Of a DNA stretch of 14,575 bases, positions 7,020-13,810 are shown in pieces. Positions within the stretch are counted from its first letter, which is position 1. Every line of letters starts with the position of its first letter. The stretch is from assembly GCA_003454605.1 (NCBI GenBank), contig DMKD01000316.1, positions 1 to 14,575 on the forward strand, written 5' to 3'. The notes under the pieces were generated by a model. It made no database searches. It had not been told where the DNA came from and saw only the letters and a program-made list of their open reading frames with translations. The stretch is from Spirochaeta sp. GTDB lineage: Bacteria; Spirochaetota; Spirochaetia; UBA9216. The position numbers and the translations under genes were made by a program.

Positions 7020-7823
7020 TTAAACTCTGGGAGCTTTGGCCGGATCCAGCGGTTTGCCGTCTTTATAAACGAAGAAGAATGCATCGGCTTTATCCGGCTG
7101 ACCGCCGAGAATTCCAATTATGCTTCCCGGTTTAACGTAATCACCAACCCTGACATTTGTAGTCTCATTTCCGCCGTAACCGTATACCAGACCGTTTTTA
7201 CCTTCAACAAGGACAAGTTTCTTAAAAATTCCGTACTCTGATGCCCAGACAACAGTACCGCCCGCAACTGATACGACGTCATCTCCCGGCAGTCCGGCGA
7301 TCTGAATACCTCTGAGCTTTCCGGTAAGCTCTGTTCTGCTGCCTGAATGAGGCCACTGCTGCGAAGCAGAAGTCACATTCCCGGCTTGAACCGTTGCCGC
7401 CGCCTGTACAAGATGCTCACCCGCAGTAGATCCTGACTCTGCAGAACTTTTTTCCACGATATTTTGTGTTAAATCTACCGGAATATGCAGAAACTGTCCC
7501 TGTTTCAGGATGGAGCCTTCAACAAAATTATTCAGACTCCTCAGTTCATCAACAGATGTATTATGTTCTCTAGCAATACTATAGAGCGTATCTCCTTTCT
7601 GAACTGTATATCCGCCGGGTATCATTATTGTCATACCGGGGTACAGCTTTGAAGGATCGGTTATGTTATTGAAACTTTTAAGGCTTTCAATTTTAATATT
7701 ATAATGCCTGCTTATACTGTATAGGGTGTCACCCTTCTCTATCGTATAGCTTGGATTCTGGGCGGCCGCTGTAACGGTGAATATCATTGTGTAAATTGCA
7801 AAAATCCAGAGTAATTTCTTCAT
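7020..7823 (-). CDS. LysM-LysM protein with degenerate M23/LytM domain
   Basis: This exported cell-envelope protein has a signal peptide (1-21, ending AAAQ), two LysM peptidoglycan-binding modules (YTIEKGDTLYSISRHYNI from 26, YTVQKGDTLYSIAREHNT from 72), a Ser/Ala-rich linker (about 116-155) and a C-terminal LytM/M23 fold (157-262). The M23 fold is recognisable from WPHSG, GDDVVSVAGGTVVWAS, LVYGYGG, VRVGDYVKPGSIIG and the closing KPLDP. The zinc ligands are missing: the position of the first His/Asp motif reads GIQIAGLPGD, and the HxH motif is replaced by FFFVY (249-253). By analogy with NlpD and EnvC, which have dead LytM domains and activate amidases, the protein may regulate a cell-wall amidase during division rather than cut peptidoglycan itself. 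There is no clear Shine-Dalgarno sequence upstream of the ATG at 7823. Confidence 0.85.
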   Translation of the reverse strand: MKKLLWIFAIYTMIFTVTAAAQNPSYTIEKGDTLYSISRHYNIKIESLKSFNNITDPSKLYPGMTIMIPGGYTVQKGDTLYSIAREHNTSVDELRSLNNFVEGSILKQGQFLHIPVDLTQNIVEKSSAESGSTAGEHLVQAAATVQAGNVTSASQQWPHSGSRTELTGKLRGIQIAGLPGDDVVSVAGGTVVWASEYGIFKKLVLVEGKNGLVYGYGGNETTNVRVGDYVKPGSIIGILGGQPDKADAFFFVYKDGKPLDPAKAPRV

Positions 7824-7887
7824 CGTATTTTCATATTCGGCGTCAGGAGTATTAAACTAAAAAGGTAAAAATAATTTTGATAACTTA

Positions 7888-7916
7888 TTGACAGTTTTTT
7901 TGTTGTTGGATATATT
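7888..7916 (+). promoter_or_regulatory. Promoter of the tRNA genes
   Basis: TTGACA (7888-7893, perfect) and TATATT (7911-7916, 5 of 6) have an ideal 17-base spacer; transcription would start near 7923, six bases before tRNA-Asp. It is the best promoter in the window, as expected for stable RNA. Confidence 0.85.
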
Positions 7917-7928
7917 ACAGCTACCTTA

Positions 7929-8002
7929 GGGGGCGTGGCGAAGCCGGTTATCGCGCCGGCCTGTCAAGCCGGAGATCGCGGGTTCAATCCCCGTCGCTCC
8001 CG
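7929..8002 (+). tRNA. tRNA-Asp (anticodon GTC)
   Basis: A full cloverleaf of 74 bases can be drawn. The acceptor stem is GGGGGCG/CGCTCCC (one G-T pair), the D-stem GCGA/TCGC, and the anticodon stem CCGGC/GCCGG around CTGTCAA with GTC at the anticodon. The variable loop is AGATC and the T-arm GCGGG-TTCAATC-CCCGT. The discriminator base is G, as in Asp tRNAs. The CCA end is not encoded and must be added by nucleotidyltransferase. Confidence 0.97.
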
Positions 8003-8005
8003 TAG

Positions 8006-8047
8006 CCCTTGGAACAGAAGTTATAACTTCCGTTCCAAGGGTTTTTT
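8006..8047 (+). terminator. Terminator-like hairpin between tRNA-Asp and tRNA-Pro
   Basis: CCCTTGGAAC (8006-8015) pairs with GTTCCAAGGG (8032-8041), extended inside by GAAGT/ACTTC, and is followed by six T residues (8042-8047). It stands only 15 bases before tRNA-Pro, so tRNA-Pro must rely on read-through or on a promoter not obvious to me. Confidence 0.85.
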
Positions 8048-8062
8048 ATTTTACCCTGTTTA

Positions 8063-8134
8063 CGGGCTGTGGCGCAGGGGGAGCGCGCGCCGTTCGGGAC
8101 GGCGAGGCCGGTGGTTCAAATCCACTCAGCCCGA
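8063..8134 (+). tRNA. tRNA-Pro (anticodon CGG)
   Basis: The 72-base cloverleaf has the acceptor stem CGGGCTG/CAGCCCG, a D-stem GCGC/GCGC with a seven-base loop, and the anticodon stem CGCCG/CGGCG around TTCGGGA (anticodon CGG at 8095-8097). The T-arm is GGTGG-TTCAAAT-CCACT and the discriminator base A, typical of tRNA-Pro. CCA is not encoded. Parts of its 3' half recur in the following 310 bases in both orientations. Confidence 0.97.
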
Positions 8135-8149
8135 ATTGTGTTTGAAAAA

Positions 8150-8179
8150 AGAGTTCTGTTTTCAGAACTCTTTTTTTTT
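8150..8179 (+). terminator. Rho-independent terminator after tRNA-Pro
   Basis: AGAGTTCTG (8150-8158) and CAGAACTCT (8163-8171) form a perfect 9-bp stem with a TTTT loop, followed by a run of nine T residues (8171-8179). Confidence 0.93.
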
Positions 8180-8192
8180 CACCAATTCATCC

Positions 8193-8223
8193 AGTGGGCC
8201 ATGGCACTCCGCCATGGTCCACT
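8193..8223. repeat. Strong hairpin with tRNA-Pro-like edge
   Basis: AGTGGGCCATGGC (8193-8205) pairs with GCCATGGTCCACT (8211-8223) over 13 bp with one G-T pair around a five-base loop. TCCACTCAGC at 8218-8227 is identical to bases 8121-8130 of tRNA-Pro. No T run follows, so it is not an ordinary terminator. Confidence 0.6.
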
Positions 8224-8289
8224 CAGCATTCAATTGCTTTGATGATATTTGTGGATTTGAACTGAAACTTCGACGCGACGAGAGGAGCG

Positions 8290-8313
8290 TAATTTTGCAT
8301 GGATGCAAAATTA
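8290..8313. repeat. Perfect 11-bp palindrome with two-base centre
   Basis: TAATTTTGCAT (8290-8300) and ATGCAAAATTA (8303-8313) are exact reverse complements around GG. The palindrome is nested in AACTTC (8266-8271)/GAAGTT (8314-8319), so the whole forms a longer hairpin inside the tRNA-Pro-flanked unit. Confidence 0.65.
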
Positions 8314-8384
8314 GAAGTTGAGGCGGGTTGTAGGGAGCCGAAGGACTCGGCGACTGAAAACCAAATCCACTCAGCCCGATAGAA

Positions 8385-8422
8385 AAAAGACCATACTGGT
8401 TTTCCAGTGTGGTCTTTTTTTT
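8385..8422 (+). terminator. Terminator-like hairpin after the tRNA-Pro tail copy
   Basis: GACCATACTGG (8389-8399) pairs with CCAGTGTGGTC (8404-8414) with one U-G wobble and a TTTT loop, flanked by an A run before and eight T residues after (8415-8422). It follows the 18-base tRNA tail copy as the true terminator follows tRNA-Pro, but its stem sequence is different. Confidence 0.8.
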
Positions 8423-8466
8423 CTTTGATGAGTGGATTTGAACCGAGTGAGCGCCGAGCGATGGGG

Positions 8467-8620
8467 TTAGAGCTCTCTTCTGCGTCAGGAATTGCAGCGG
8501 AAACGGGCCGGCGGTTTCGGCGGAGGGGACGGAGCCGGGAATAAACCGACGGGTTGCCCGTTATAGCGGAAAGTCCGGTTCGGCGGCATTTAATTGCCGC
8601 CGGAGACGCCCTGACTCTAA
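8467..8620. other. GC-rich structured segment, candidate non-coding RNA or repeat
   Basis: The segment is far richer in G and C than the DNA around it and has no credible open frame. A long-range helix can close it: TTAGAG (8467-8472) plus GTCAGG (8484-8489) pair with the continuous CCTGACTCTAA (8610-8620), leaving an 11-base bulge. Inside are CGGTTTCGGC (8512-8521) with GCCG (8534-8537) and AAACCG (8543-8548), then ACGGG/CCCGT (8549-8553/8557-8561), then CGGCGGCA/TGCCGCCG (8581-8588/8595-8602). AGCGGAAA occurs twice (8496 and 8565). I do not recognise it as a known RNA class, and no promoter decides the strand. Confidence 0.45.
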
Positions 8621-8641
8621 GTTCAGCTTTATTCGCTTCCG

Positions 8642-8680
8642 TTGACAGAATAGGCCTGTCATGATAATGTTTGCTGTCAG
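8642..8680 (+). promoter_or_regulatory. Probable promoter with CTGTCA repeats upstream of the foldase gene
   Basis: TTGACA (8642-8647) is followed after 17 bases by TAATGT (8665-8670) with an extended TG at 8662-8663. The hexamer CTGTCA occurs at 8656-8661 and 8674-8679, and inverted (TGACAG) at 8643-8648, around the promoter, so a regulator site is possible. The ribosome binding site AAGGA (8705-8709) lies seven bases before the ATG. Confidence 0.45.
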
Positions 8681-8716
8681 AATTTTACTGCATATTTTTT
8701 ACTTAAGGAATTCATA

Positions 8717-10267
8717 ATGGCATCTAGAAATCAACGCCGCAATCATCAGAAACATGCAAATGAGAATACAGAGATACTTCAGAAGAAGCGTAAGAGCAAT
8801 CCAGTGATGTGGGTTATAAGTATAGTTATACTTGTAGTTATCGTAGTTACTTTTATAGGTGCTCCATTGGCTAGTAAAAACAGAGCAAGCGGCAACATGG
8901 TTTTCGGTTCATACGACGGAGAAGAAATTGCTTATTACGACGGTTCATATTTTTCCGATCAGGTTAACTCGATTGCCGACAACTACCGCGATCAGATGAA
9001 TGATAGTAATGCATATTTCATCCAGTTTCAGGTGTGGCGTTCTGCATTCGACAATGCAGTTTACCGTACTGCGGCAATCAAAGAGCTCAAAAACAGCGGA
9101 TTGATTGTCTCAAGCAGTTCGGTTGACGAATCTATTGTTCTCCACGGTCCCTATATGGAAAACGGTCAGTTCAGCGAAAATCTTTATTCTCAGAGTTCAA
9201 ACACTGAAAAAAAGTACATCCGCAGCAGATTTGAAGATGATTTATACTTCAGCAGATTTGCAAACGATATCAATTCCAATCCTGTAAATGAGAACGAAGA
9301 AAAGTTTTTTCAGGACATCGCCTCAGCTGAGAAGACTTTTCGATATGCGACATTTCCCTTCTCTTCTTTCCCTGCCGACAAGATTGCGGAATACGGCAGC
9401 GACAATGCCGACCTTTTCCGTTCAATCGTTATCAGCAAGATTACTGTAAAAAGCAGCGAAAAGGATGCAGAGCAGATTTACAGCAAGCTTGAAGAGACAC
9501 CGGGCATGTTTGCCGAATTGGCCAAAACACAGTCATCAGACCCCTACGCCGATAAGGGGGGTGAAATGGGTTCAAGATATTATTACGAGCTTAAAAACAT
9601 CATAAATGACGATGAAGCACTTGATGAGGTTTTTGCTCTTAAGGCAGAGGAGATAAGCGGCATCATAGAGGATGACGGCAGCTGGGTAATTTACCGATGC
9701 GACAAGACTCCGGAATATGCCGATATGTCACGGGAAGCGGATACTGACGTGGTAAAGGATTACATGGAACTCTACGCGAAGGGTGTTATTGAAGACTACC
9801 TCGTGAGTGAAGCTGATAATTTTGCCGATTTTGCCCGCCTTGAGGGCTTTGAAAAAGCGGCTGCTGACTCAGCGCTGGCTATCCACAAAACCAACGCATT
9901 TCCTATTATTTATGGTAATCCTTCGGTAAATTATTACAACCAGAATATTCCTGTCTATACACAGCCGACTGTGGAGGATGATGATAGTCTAAACGGAGTT
10001 TCATCTAATGAGTACTTTCTTAAAACTATTGATAATCTTTCTGATGAAGAGGTCTCAAAGGCTCTTATTCTCAACGACAACATAATTGTAATGCAGCTTA
10101 TTGACGAGGCTGTAAAGGATTCCGAAGAACTTCAGTCTGTCTCCTCACTCGTCAGTTATGCTTCGCAGAACTGGCTCGGCAGTCAGTTTGAAGAGTTTAT
10201 CTATCAGTCGGATAAATTCGAAGATAATTTTGCTGAGGTCTTCACCCAGATTTTTTCTTCTAATTAG
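8717..10267 (+). CDS. Membrane-anchored PpiC/SurA-PpiD-type peptidyl-prolyl isomerase
   Basis: This 516-residue protein probably helps exported proteins fold in the periplasm. It has a basic N-terminus (1-28, many Arg/Lys/Asn), one transmembrane anchor (about 29-50) and a SurA_N-like helical chaperone region (about 60-235). A parvulin (PpiC) domain at about 240-332 contains FAELAKTQSSDPYADKGGEMG (265-285), the hallmark of the family, and a helical tail (335-516) follows. The single uncleaved anchor followed by chaperone and parvulin regions resembles PpiD more than soluble SurA. The PpiC domain looks complete, but I cannot judge activity. AAGGA before the ATG at 8717 supports the start. The next gene begins two bases after the stop, so the two are likely one transcription unit. 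Confidence 0.82.
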   Translation: MASRNQRRNHQKHANENTEILQKKRKSNPVMWVISIVILVVIVVTFIGAPLASKNRASGNMVFGSYDGEEIAYYDGSYFSDQVNSIADNYRDQMNDSNAYFIQFQVWRSAFDNAVYRTAAIKELKNSGLIVSSSSVDESIVLHGPYMENGQFSENLYSQSSNTEKKYIRSRFEDDLYFSRFANDINSNPVNENEEKFFQDIASAEKTFRYATFPFSSFPADKIAEYGSDNADLFRSIVISKITVKSSEKDAEQIYSKLEETPGMFAELAKTQSSDPYADKGGEMGSRYYYELKNIINDDEALDEVFALKAEEISGIIEDDGSWVIYRCDKTPEYADMSREADTDVVKDYMELYAKGVIEDYLVSEADNFADFARLEGFEKAAADSALAIHKTNAFPIIYGNPSVNYYNQNIPVYTQPTVEDDDSLNGVSSNEYFLKTIDNLSDEEVSKALILNDNIIVMQLIDEAVKDSEELQSVSSLVSYASQNWLGSQFEEFIYQSDKFEDNFAEVFTQIFSSN

Positions 10268-10269
10268 AA

Positions 10270-11898
10270 ATGCTCGGTAAGTCATCTGTTGAAGTTAGAC
10301 AGGGCCCTCAGGGAGCCAATATAAGCTTCAATGGAAGGCTTCTCTATTCTGCCTCATCTACGCCTGAAAAACGCCTCAGGAGCCTTCCTGAGGCGTCTGA
10401 GGCCCTTTACGTCCTTATTTCGCCATTACTGTTCCATGGTACTAACAAGCTTATTTCAATGCTTCCTGTGGGTTCAGACATCATTGCTGTGGAACATGAT
10501 CCGGAAATTTACAGACAGACGTCTGACTATCATCAAAGTTCAGCTTTAAAAGAACAGGACTATATCCTGGTCGATTCAAGCTCGGCAGATATGCTGGCTG
10601 AATACATTATAAAACTTCGCTGCAGAAAAATAATCACAGTTAAACTCAACCTCGGATATATGATAAACCGCAGGTTCTATGATGAGCTTATACAAAACAC
10701 GGAGTCATTTCTTTCCAATTTCTGGAAAAACAGAATGACCACTATACATATGGGCCGCTTATGGTGCCGTAATATTATTCTTAATACCCCCCGAATAAGC
10801 AATGCCTCATTCATTTCTAATCTTAAAACTGATAAACCGGTCATCAGCCTGGGTGCCGGGGAATCACTTGAGGAGAATATTCCTTTTATAAAGAAGAACA
10901 GGGAAAGATTTTTTTTAACGGCCGCCGATACGGCTGTTACGAGTCTGCTTCTTAACGGGATAAGGCCGGATCTTGTGATCGCGCTTGAATCGCAACATGC
11001 AAATCTTTACGATTTCTATGAGGATGATTCATTCGATCTTCCTGTTGCAGCTGATCTCACATCATCACCCGAATTACTGCGGAAATTGCGGGGCCCCCTG
11101 TATTTCTATATTTCAGAATTTGATTATTCGATAATCTTCAAACTTCTTGATAATTCAGGACTTCTCCCCCCCCTGCTTCCGCCGCTTGGCTCGGTGGGTA
11201 TTACATCACTATTGATATCACTGTTGCTGACTGACAACTGGGTTCTTTTTTCCGGTCTCGATTTCTCATTTATACCCGATAAGTATCATGCACAGGGCGC
11301 CCCTTCTCACATCATCAGTCAGCTTAATGAGAGCAGATTGCAGAAAACTGGTTTTTTTCACTCTGCCTACAGTGTAAAAAGAACGAAGGAAACTGATAAA
11401 TCGGGTCGTATTGTGTATACCGATCTGGTGATGAAATCCTATGCAGAGACATTGAGCCGGCTCATTACAGATTCCGGCAGAACCATAGATCTCGGTAAAT
11501 ACGGTTTAGAAAATCCGGCGCCTGCCTACTCTGAAGACCAGCTTTTCGAAATTCTTTGTTCTAAACCTGCGGACGGTTCCGAACTGCTGAATAGAAATAG
11601 AGAAATGAGCAAAAAGCCATTCTGTTCACCCTCGGACTTTCTAAAAACGGAAGCCGGCAAATTAGAACGGGCTATCTCGGAAGTCGTTGAATTTCAAAAT
11701 TACAGAGATGAGAAGAGTGTCCTGCCTGAGGAGACCTTAATACTTATTAATGAGCTTGATTATACCTGGCTGTTTTTCCCGGATAAAAATCCGCTGCCCT
11801 CCTCGGACAGCAGCTTTCTCAGACGATTCTTATTTTCTGCGTCATGGTTCTCTAGTCAGATTTCACATGCTTCGGCGCTAATTAATCCTCAGTCTTAA
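10270..11898 (+). CDS. MptE-like / DUF115 family protein (Maf-type, motility-associated)
   Basis: The 542-residue product has the DUF115/MptE-like core at about 175-345. It shows SLGAGESLEENIPFI (193-207), a nucleotide-binding-like start; TAADTAVTSLLLNGIRPDLVIALE (217-240); and GLDFSFIPDKYHAQGA (329-344), all standard for the family. The N-terminal region (1-170) looks like the Rossmann-like domain found before DUF115 in Maf proteins. Members called Maf in Campylobacter and others are needed for adding nonulosonic acids to flagellin; a similar flagellin-modifying role in spirochaetes is an inference. The ATG at 10270 has no Shine-Dalgarno sequence and follows the upstream stop by two bases, so translation probably depends on coupling. 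The 3' end overlaps the end of lepA on the other strand by 17 bases. Confidence 0.75.
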   Translation: MLGKSSVEVRQGPQGANISFNGRLLYSASSTPEKRLRSLPEASEALYVLISPLLFHGTNKLISMLPVGSDIIAVEHDPEIYRQTSDYHQSSALKEQDYILVDSSSADMLAEYIIKLRCRKIITVKLNLGYMINRRFYDELIQNTESFLSNFWKNRMTTIHMGRLWCRNIILNTPRISNASFISNLKTDKPVISLGAGESLEENIPFIKKNRERFFLTAADTAVTSLLLNGIRPDLVIALESQHANLYDFYEDDSFDLPVAADLTSSPELLRKLRGPLYFYISEFDYSIIFKLLDNSGLLPPLLPPLGSVGITSLLISLLLTDNWVLFSGLDFSFIPDKYHAQGAPSHIISQLNESRLQKTGFFHSAYSVKRTKETDKSGRIVYTDLVMKSYAETLSRLITDSGRTIDLGKYGLENPAPAYSEDQLFEILCSKPADGSELLNRNREMSKKPFCSPSDFLKTEAGKLERAISEVVEFQNYRDEKSVLPEETLILINELDYTWLFFPDKNPLPSSDSSFLRRFLFSASWFSSQISHASALINPQS

Positions 11899-13684
11899 GC
11901 ACGGACAGGAAGGCTTTCTGCGGCAGTTCTACATTACCGACCATCTTCATACGCTTCTTTCCCTCTTTCTGCTTCTCAAGAAGCTTGCGCTTTCTCGAGA
12001 TATCTCCGCCGTAGCATTTCGCAGTAACGTCCTTTCGTAGGGCGGATATCGTTTCACGCGCTATTATCTGGGAGCCTATTGAGCCCTGCAGAGCGATCTT
12101 AAACTGATGCCTTGGAATCTCTTCTTTCAGCTTTCTGCATGCGAGTCTTGCTCTTGCAGTTGCACTGTCACGGAAAACAAGCTGCGACAGGGCGTCGACT
12201 TTGTCGCCGTTTATAAGAATCTCAAGTTTTACAAGGTTGGTTGCTCTGTAGTCGATCATTTCATAATCGAATGATGCATAGCCCCTGCTTACTGATTTTA
12301 ATCTGTCGTAAAACTCAAAGAGAACATCTGCAAGCGGCATTTCATAGATAAGCTCTACGCGTTTTTCATCGAGGTAATTGAGTGAGGTCTGCACGCCGCG
12401 CTTTTCGAGGCAAAGATTTATAATTGGACCGATATACTCTTGAGGACATATGATCTCTGCCCTTATAAACGGTTCTTCTGTTGATTCAATCTTTACCGGA
12501 TCCGGATATTCAGAAGGATTATCTATTACGACTTTCTCACCCGTATTCATTTCAATTTTATATGCTACCGAGGGTGCTGTTAATACGATAGATAGACCGA
12601 ATTCCCGCTCAAGACGCTCCTGAACGACTTCAAGATGAAGCAGTCCCAGAAATCCGCATCTAAAACCGAAACCCAATGCTACCGATGCATCTTTTTCATA
12701 TACCAGGGAAGCATCATTAAGCTTCAGTTTTTCCATCGAATTGAGAAGTTCGTTGTAATCGTTAGAATCTACAGGGTAGATTGATGAGAAAACTACTGGT
12801 TTAACCTCACGGAAACCGTCCAGCGCTTCATTACAGGGTTTTGCTGCATTAGTAACCGTATCACCTACCCTGATATCAGAAATTGTTTTAATTCCGGCTA
12901 TAAAATAGCCGACATCACCGGCTGACAGCTTGTCCGTCTTATCGAGAACAACCCTGAAAACACCTGCTTCCTCTACCTTGTACGCCGCACCGCTCGACCA
13001 TAATTTTATCGTATCACCAGCCTTGAGTTCACCTTCAAATACTCTTATATGCACGATAACGCCCCTGTACGCGTCGTAGTGGGAGTCAAATATCAATGCC
13101 CTCAAGGGCTCTTTTTTATCCCCTTCAGGCGGTGGGATGAACTCTACAATGGCGTCGAACAGCTCGGCCACCCCATCTCCGGTTTTTGCCGAAACAAGGC
13201 TTACCATACCAGAATCAAGTCCGAGTTCATTATCAATCTGATGTTTCACCATTGGGATATCAGCGCTCGGGAGATCTATTTTGTTAATAACCGGAATTAT
13301 CTCAAGGTCATACTCCAGAGCCATATACAGGTTTGCAAGGGTCTGAGCTTCTACGCCCTGACTTGCATCAATCAGCAGCAGAGCTCCCTCACAGGACGAG
13401 ATAGCTCTGGACACCTCATAGGCGAAGTCCACGTGGCCCGGAGTATCAACAAGATTAAGTGTATAATCGGTACCGTCTTTTGACTTATACGGTATTGTAA
13501 CTGCCTGTGATTTGATGGTTATTCCGCGCTCACGCTCGATATCCATGCTGTCCAGAATCTGGTCTTTGTAATCCCGTTCTGAAATTATCATCGCTTTTTC
13601 AATAAAACGATCAGCGAGAGTTGATTTTCCATGATCTATATGTGCAATTATACAGAAATTTCTGATATTCTTGGGTGCGCTCAT
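11882..13684 (-). CDS. lepA: Elongation factor 4 (LepA, ribosome back-translocating GTPase)
   Basis: LepA is a translation GTPase that acts on stalled or newly initiated ribosomes. All marks are present in the 600 residues, the normal length: P-loop AHIDHGKS (14-21), switch I RGITIK (53-58), DTPGH (80-84), NKID (134-137) and SAK (165-167). The EF-G-like domains II, III and V follow, with FGFRCGFLGLLHLEVVQERL typical of the family, and then the LepA-specific C-terminal domain ending RKRKLLEKQKEGKKRMK near 565-581. No domain IV is present, as expected. The ATG at 13684 is preceded by AAGGAGAA about 11 bases upstream, a longer spacer than usual. A separate promoter and a stem-loop leader lie upstream. 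The 3' end overlaps the convergent MptE-like gene. Confidence 0.98.
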   Translation of the reverse strand: MSAPKNIRNFCIIAHIDHGKSTLADRFIEKAMIISERDYKDQILDSMDIERERGITIKSQAVTIPYKSKDGTDYTLNLVDTPGHVDFAYEVSRAISSCEGALLLIDASQGVEAQTLANLYMALEYDLEIIPVINKIDLPSADIPMVKHQIDNELGLDSGMVSLVSAKTGDGVAELFDAIVEFIPPPEGDKKEPLRALIFDSHYDAYRGVIVHIRVFEGELKAGDTIKLWSSGAAYKVEEAGVFRVVLDKTDKLSAGDVGYFIAGIKTISDIRVGDTVTNAAKPCNEALDGFREVKPVVFSSIYPVDSNDYNELLNSMEKLKLNDASLVYEKDASVALGFGFRCGFLGLLHLEVVQERLEREFGLSIVLTAPSVAYKIEMNTGEKVVIDNPSEYPDPVKIESTEEPFIRAEIICPQEYIGPIINLCLEKRGVQTSLNYLDEKRVELIYEMPLADVLFEFYDRLKSVSRGYASFDYEMIDYRATNLVKLEILINGDKVDALSQLVFRDSATARARLACRKLKEEIPRHQFKIALQGSIGSQIIARETISALRKDVTAKCYGGDISRKRKLLEKQKEGKKRMKMVGNVELPQKAFLSVLKTED

Positions 13685-13725
13685 CTATGTGCGGTTCTCC
13701 TTGAGCCGGTTCTGTAGTTGATTAA

Positions 13726-13771
13726 AATTGAGGTTGTCCCGCAACCCGGTTGGTTGCTCGAAGCCTCAATT
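13726..13771 (-). promoter_or_regulatory. Nested stem-loop at the 5' end of the lepA leader
   Basis: On the minus strand AATTGAGG (13771-13764) pairs with CCTCAATT (13733-13726), enclosing GCAACC (13757-13752) and GGTTGC (13746-13741). With the predicted start near 13775, the stem would begin only a few bases from the mRNA 5' end. It could stabilise the message, bind a regulator, or serve as a terminator for read-through from the response regulator gene, since a short T run follows it on this strand. Confidence 0.55.
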
Positions 13772-13781
13772 ATATGCTTAT

Positions 13782-13809
13782 ATTATAACTATTCAGTAAG
13801 AAATTTCAA
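13782..13809 (-). promoter_or_regulatory. lepA promoter
   Basis: On the minus strand TTGAAA (13809-13804) and a perfect TATAAT (13787-13782) are 16 bases apart; the -35 box directly follows the stop codon of the response regulator gene. It predicts a leader of about 90 bases for lepA. Confidence 0.65.
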
Positions 13810-13810
13810 G

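Larger units (their letters stand above)
8237..8444. repeat. Scattered direct and inverted copies of the tRNA-Pro 3' half
   Basis: GTGGATTTGAAC (8251-8262) is the reverse complement of tRNA-Pro 8114-8125. CAAATCCACTCAGCCCGA (8362-8379) is an exact 18-base copy of the tRNA 3' end (8117-8134). TGAGTGGATTTGAACC (8429-8444) is the reverse complement of 8113-8128. Both inverted copies are preceded by CTTTGATGA (8237-8245 and 8423-8431). The unit 8251-8379 is thus bounded by inverted T-arm sequences. CGGGTTG (8324-8330) could pair with CAGCCCG (8372-8378), giving a 56-base tRNA-like remnant with an internal GCCGA/TCGGC hairpin (8337-8351). Candidates are an att scar, a degenerate tRNA copy, or a palindromic repeat family. 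No protein gene is seen here. Confidence 0.6.

Noticed and set aside
7935..8321. Open frame of 128 codons across the tRNA genes
   Set aside because: It runs through both tRNAs and their terminators, is Arg/Ser-rich without a domain, and has no ribosome binding site.
8496..8610. GGAAAGTCCGG resembles the conserved start of RNase P RNA
   Set aside because: The matching downstream conserved elements of RNase P RNA (such as the ACAGAA region and P4 partner strand) are absent and the segment is far too short.
13049..13483. Open frame of 144 codons opposite lepA
   Set aside because: It is antisense to the conserved GTPase domain, has no ribosome binding site or recognisable domain.
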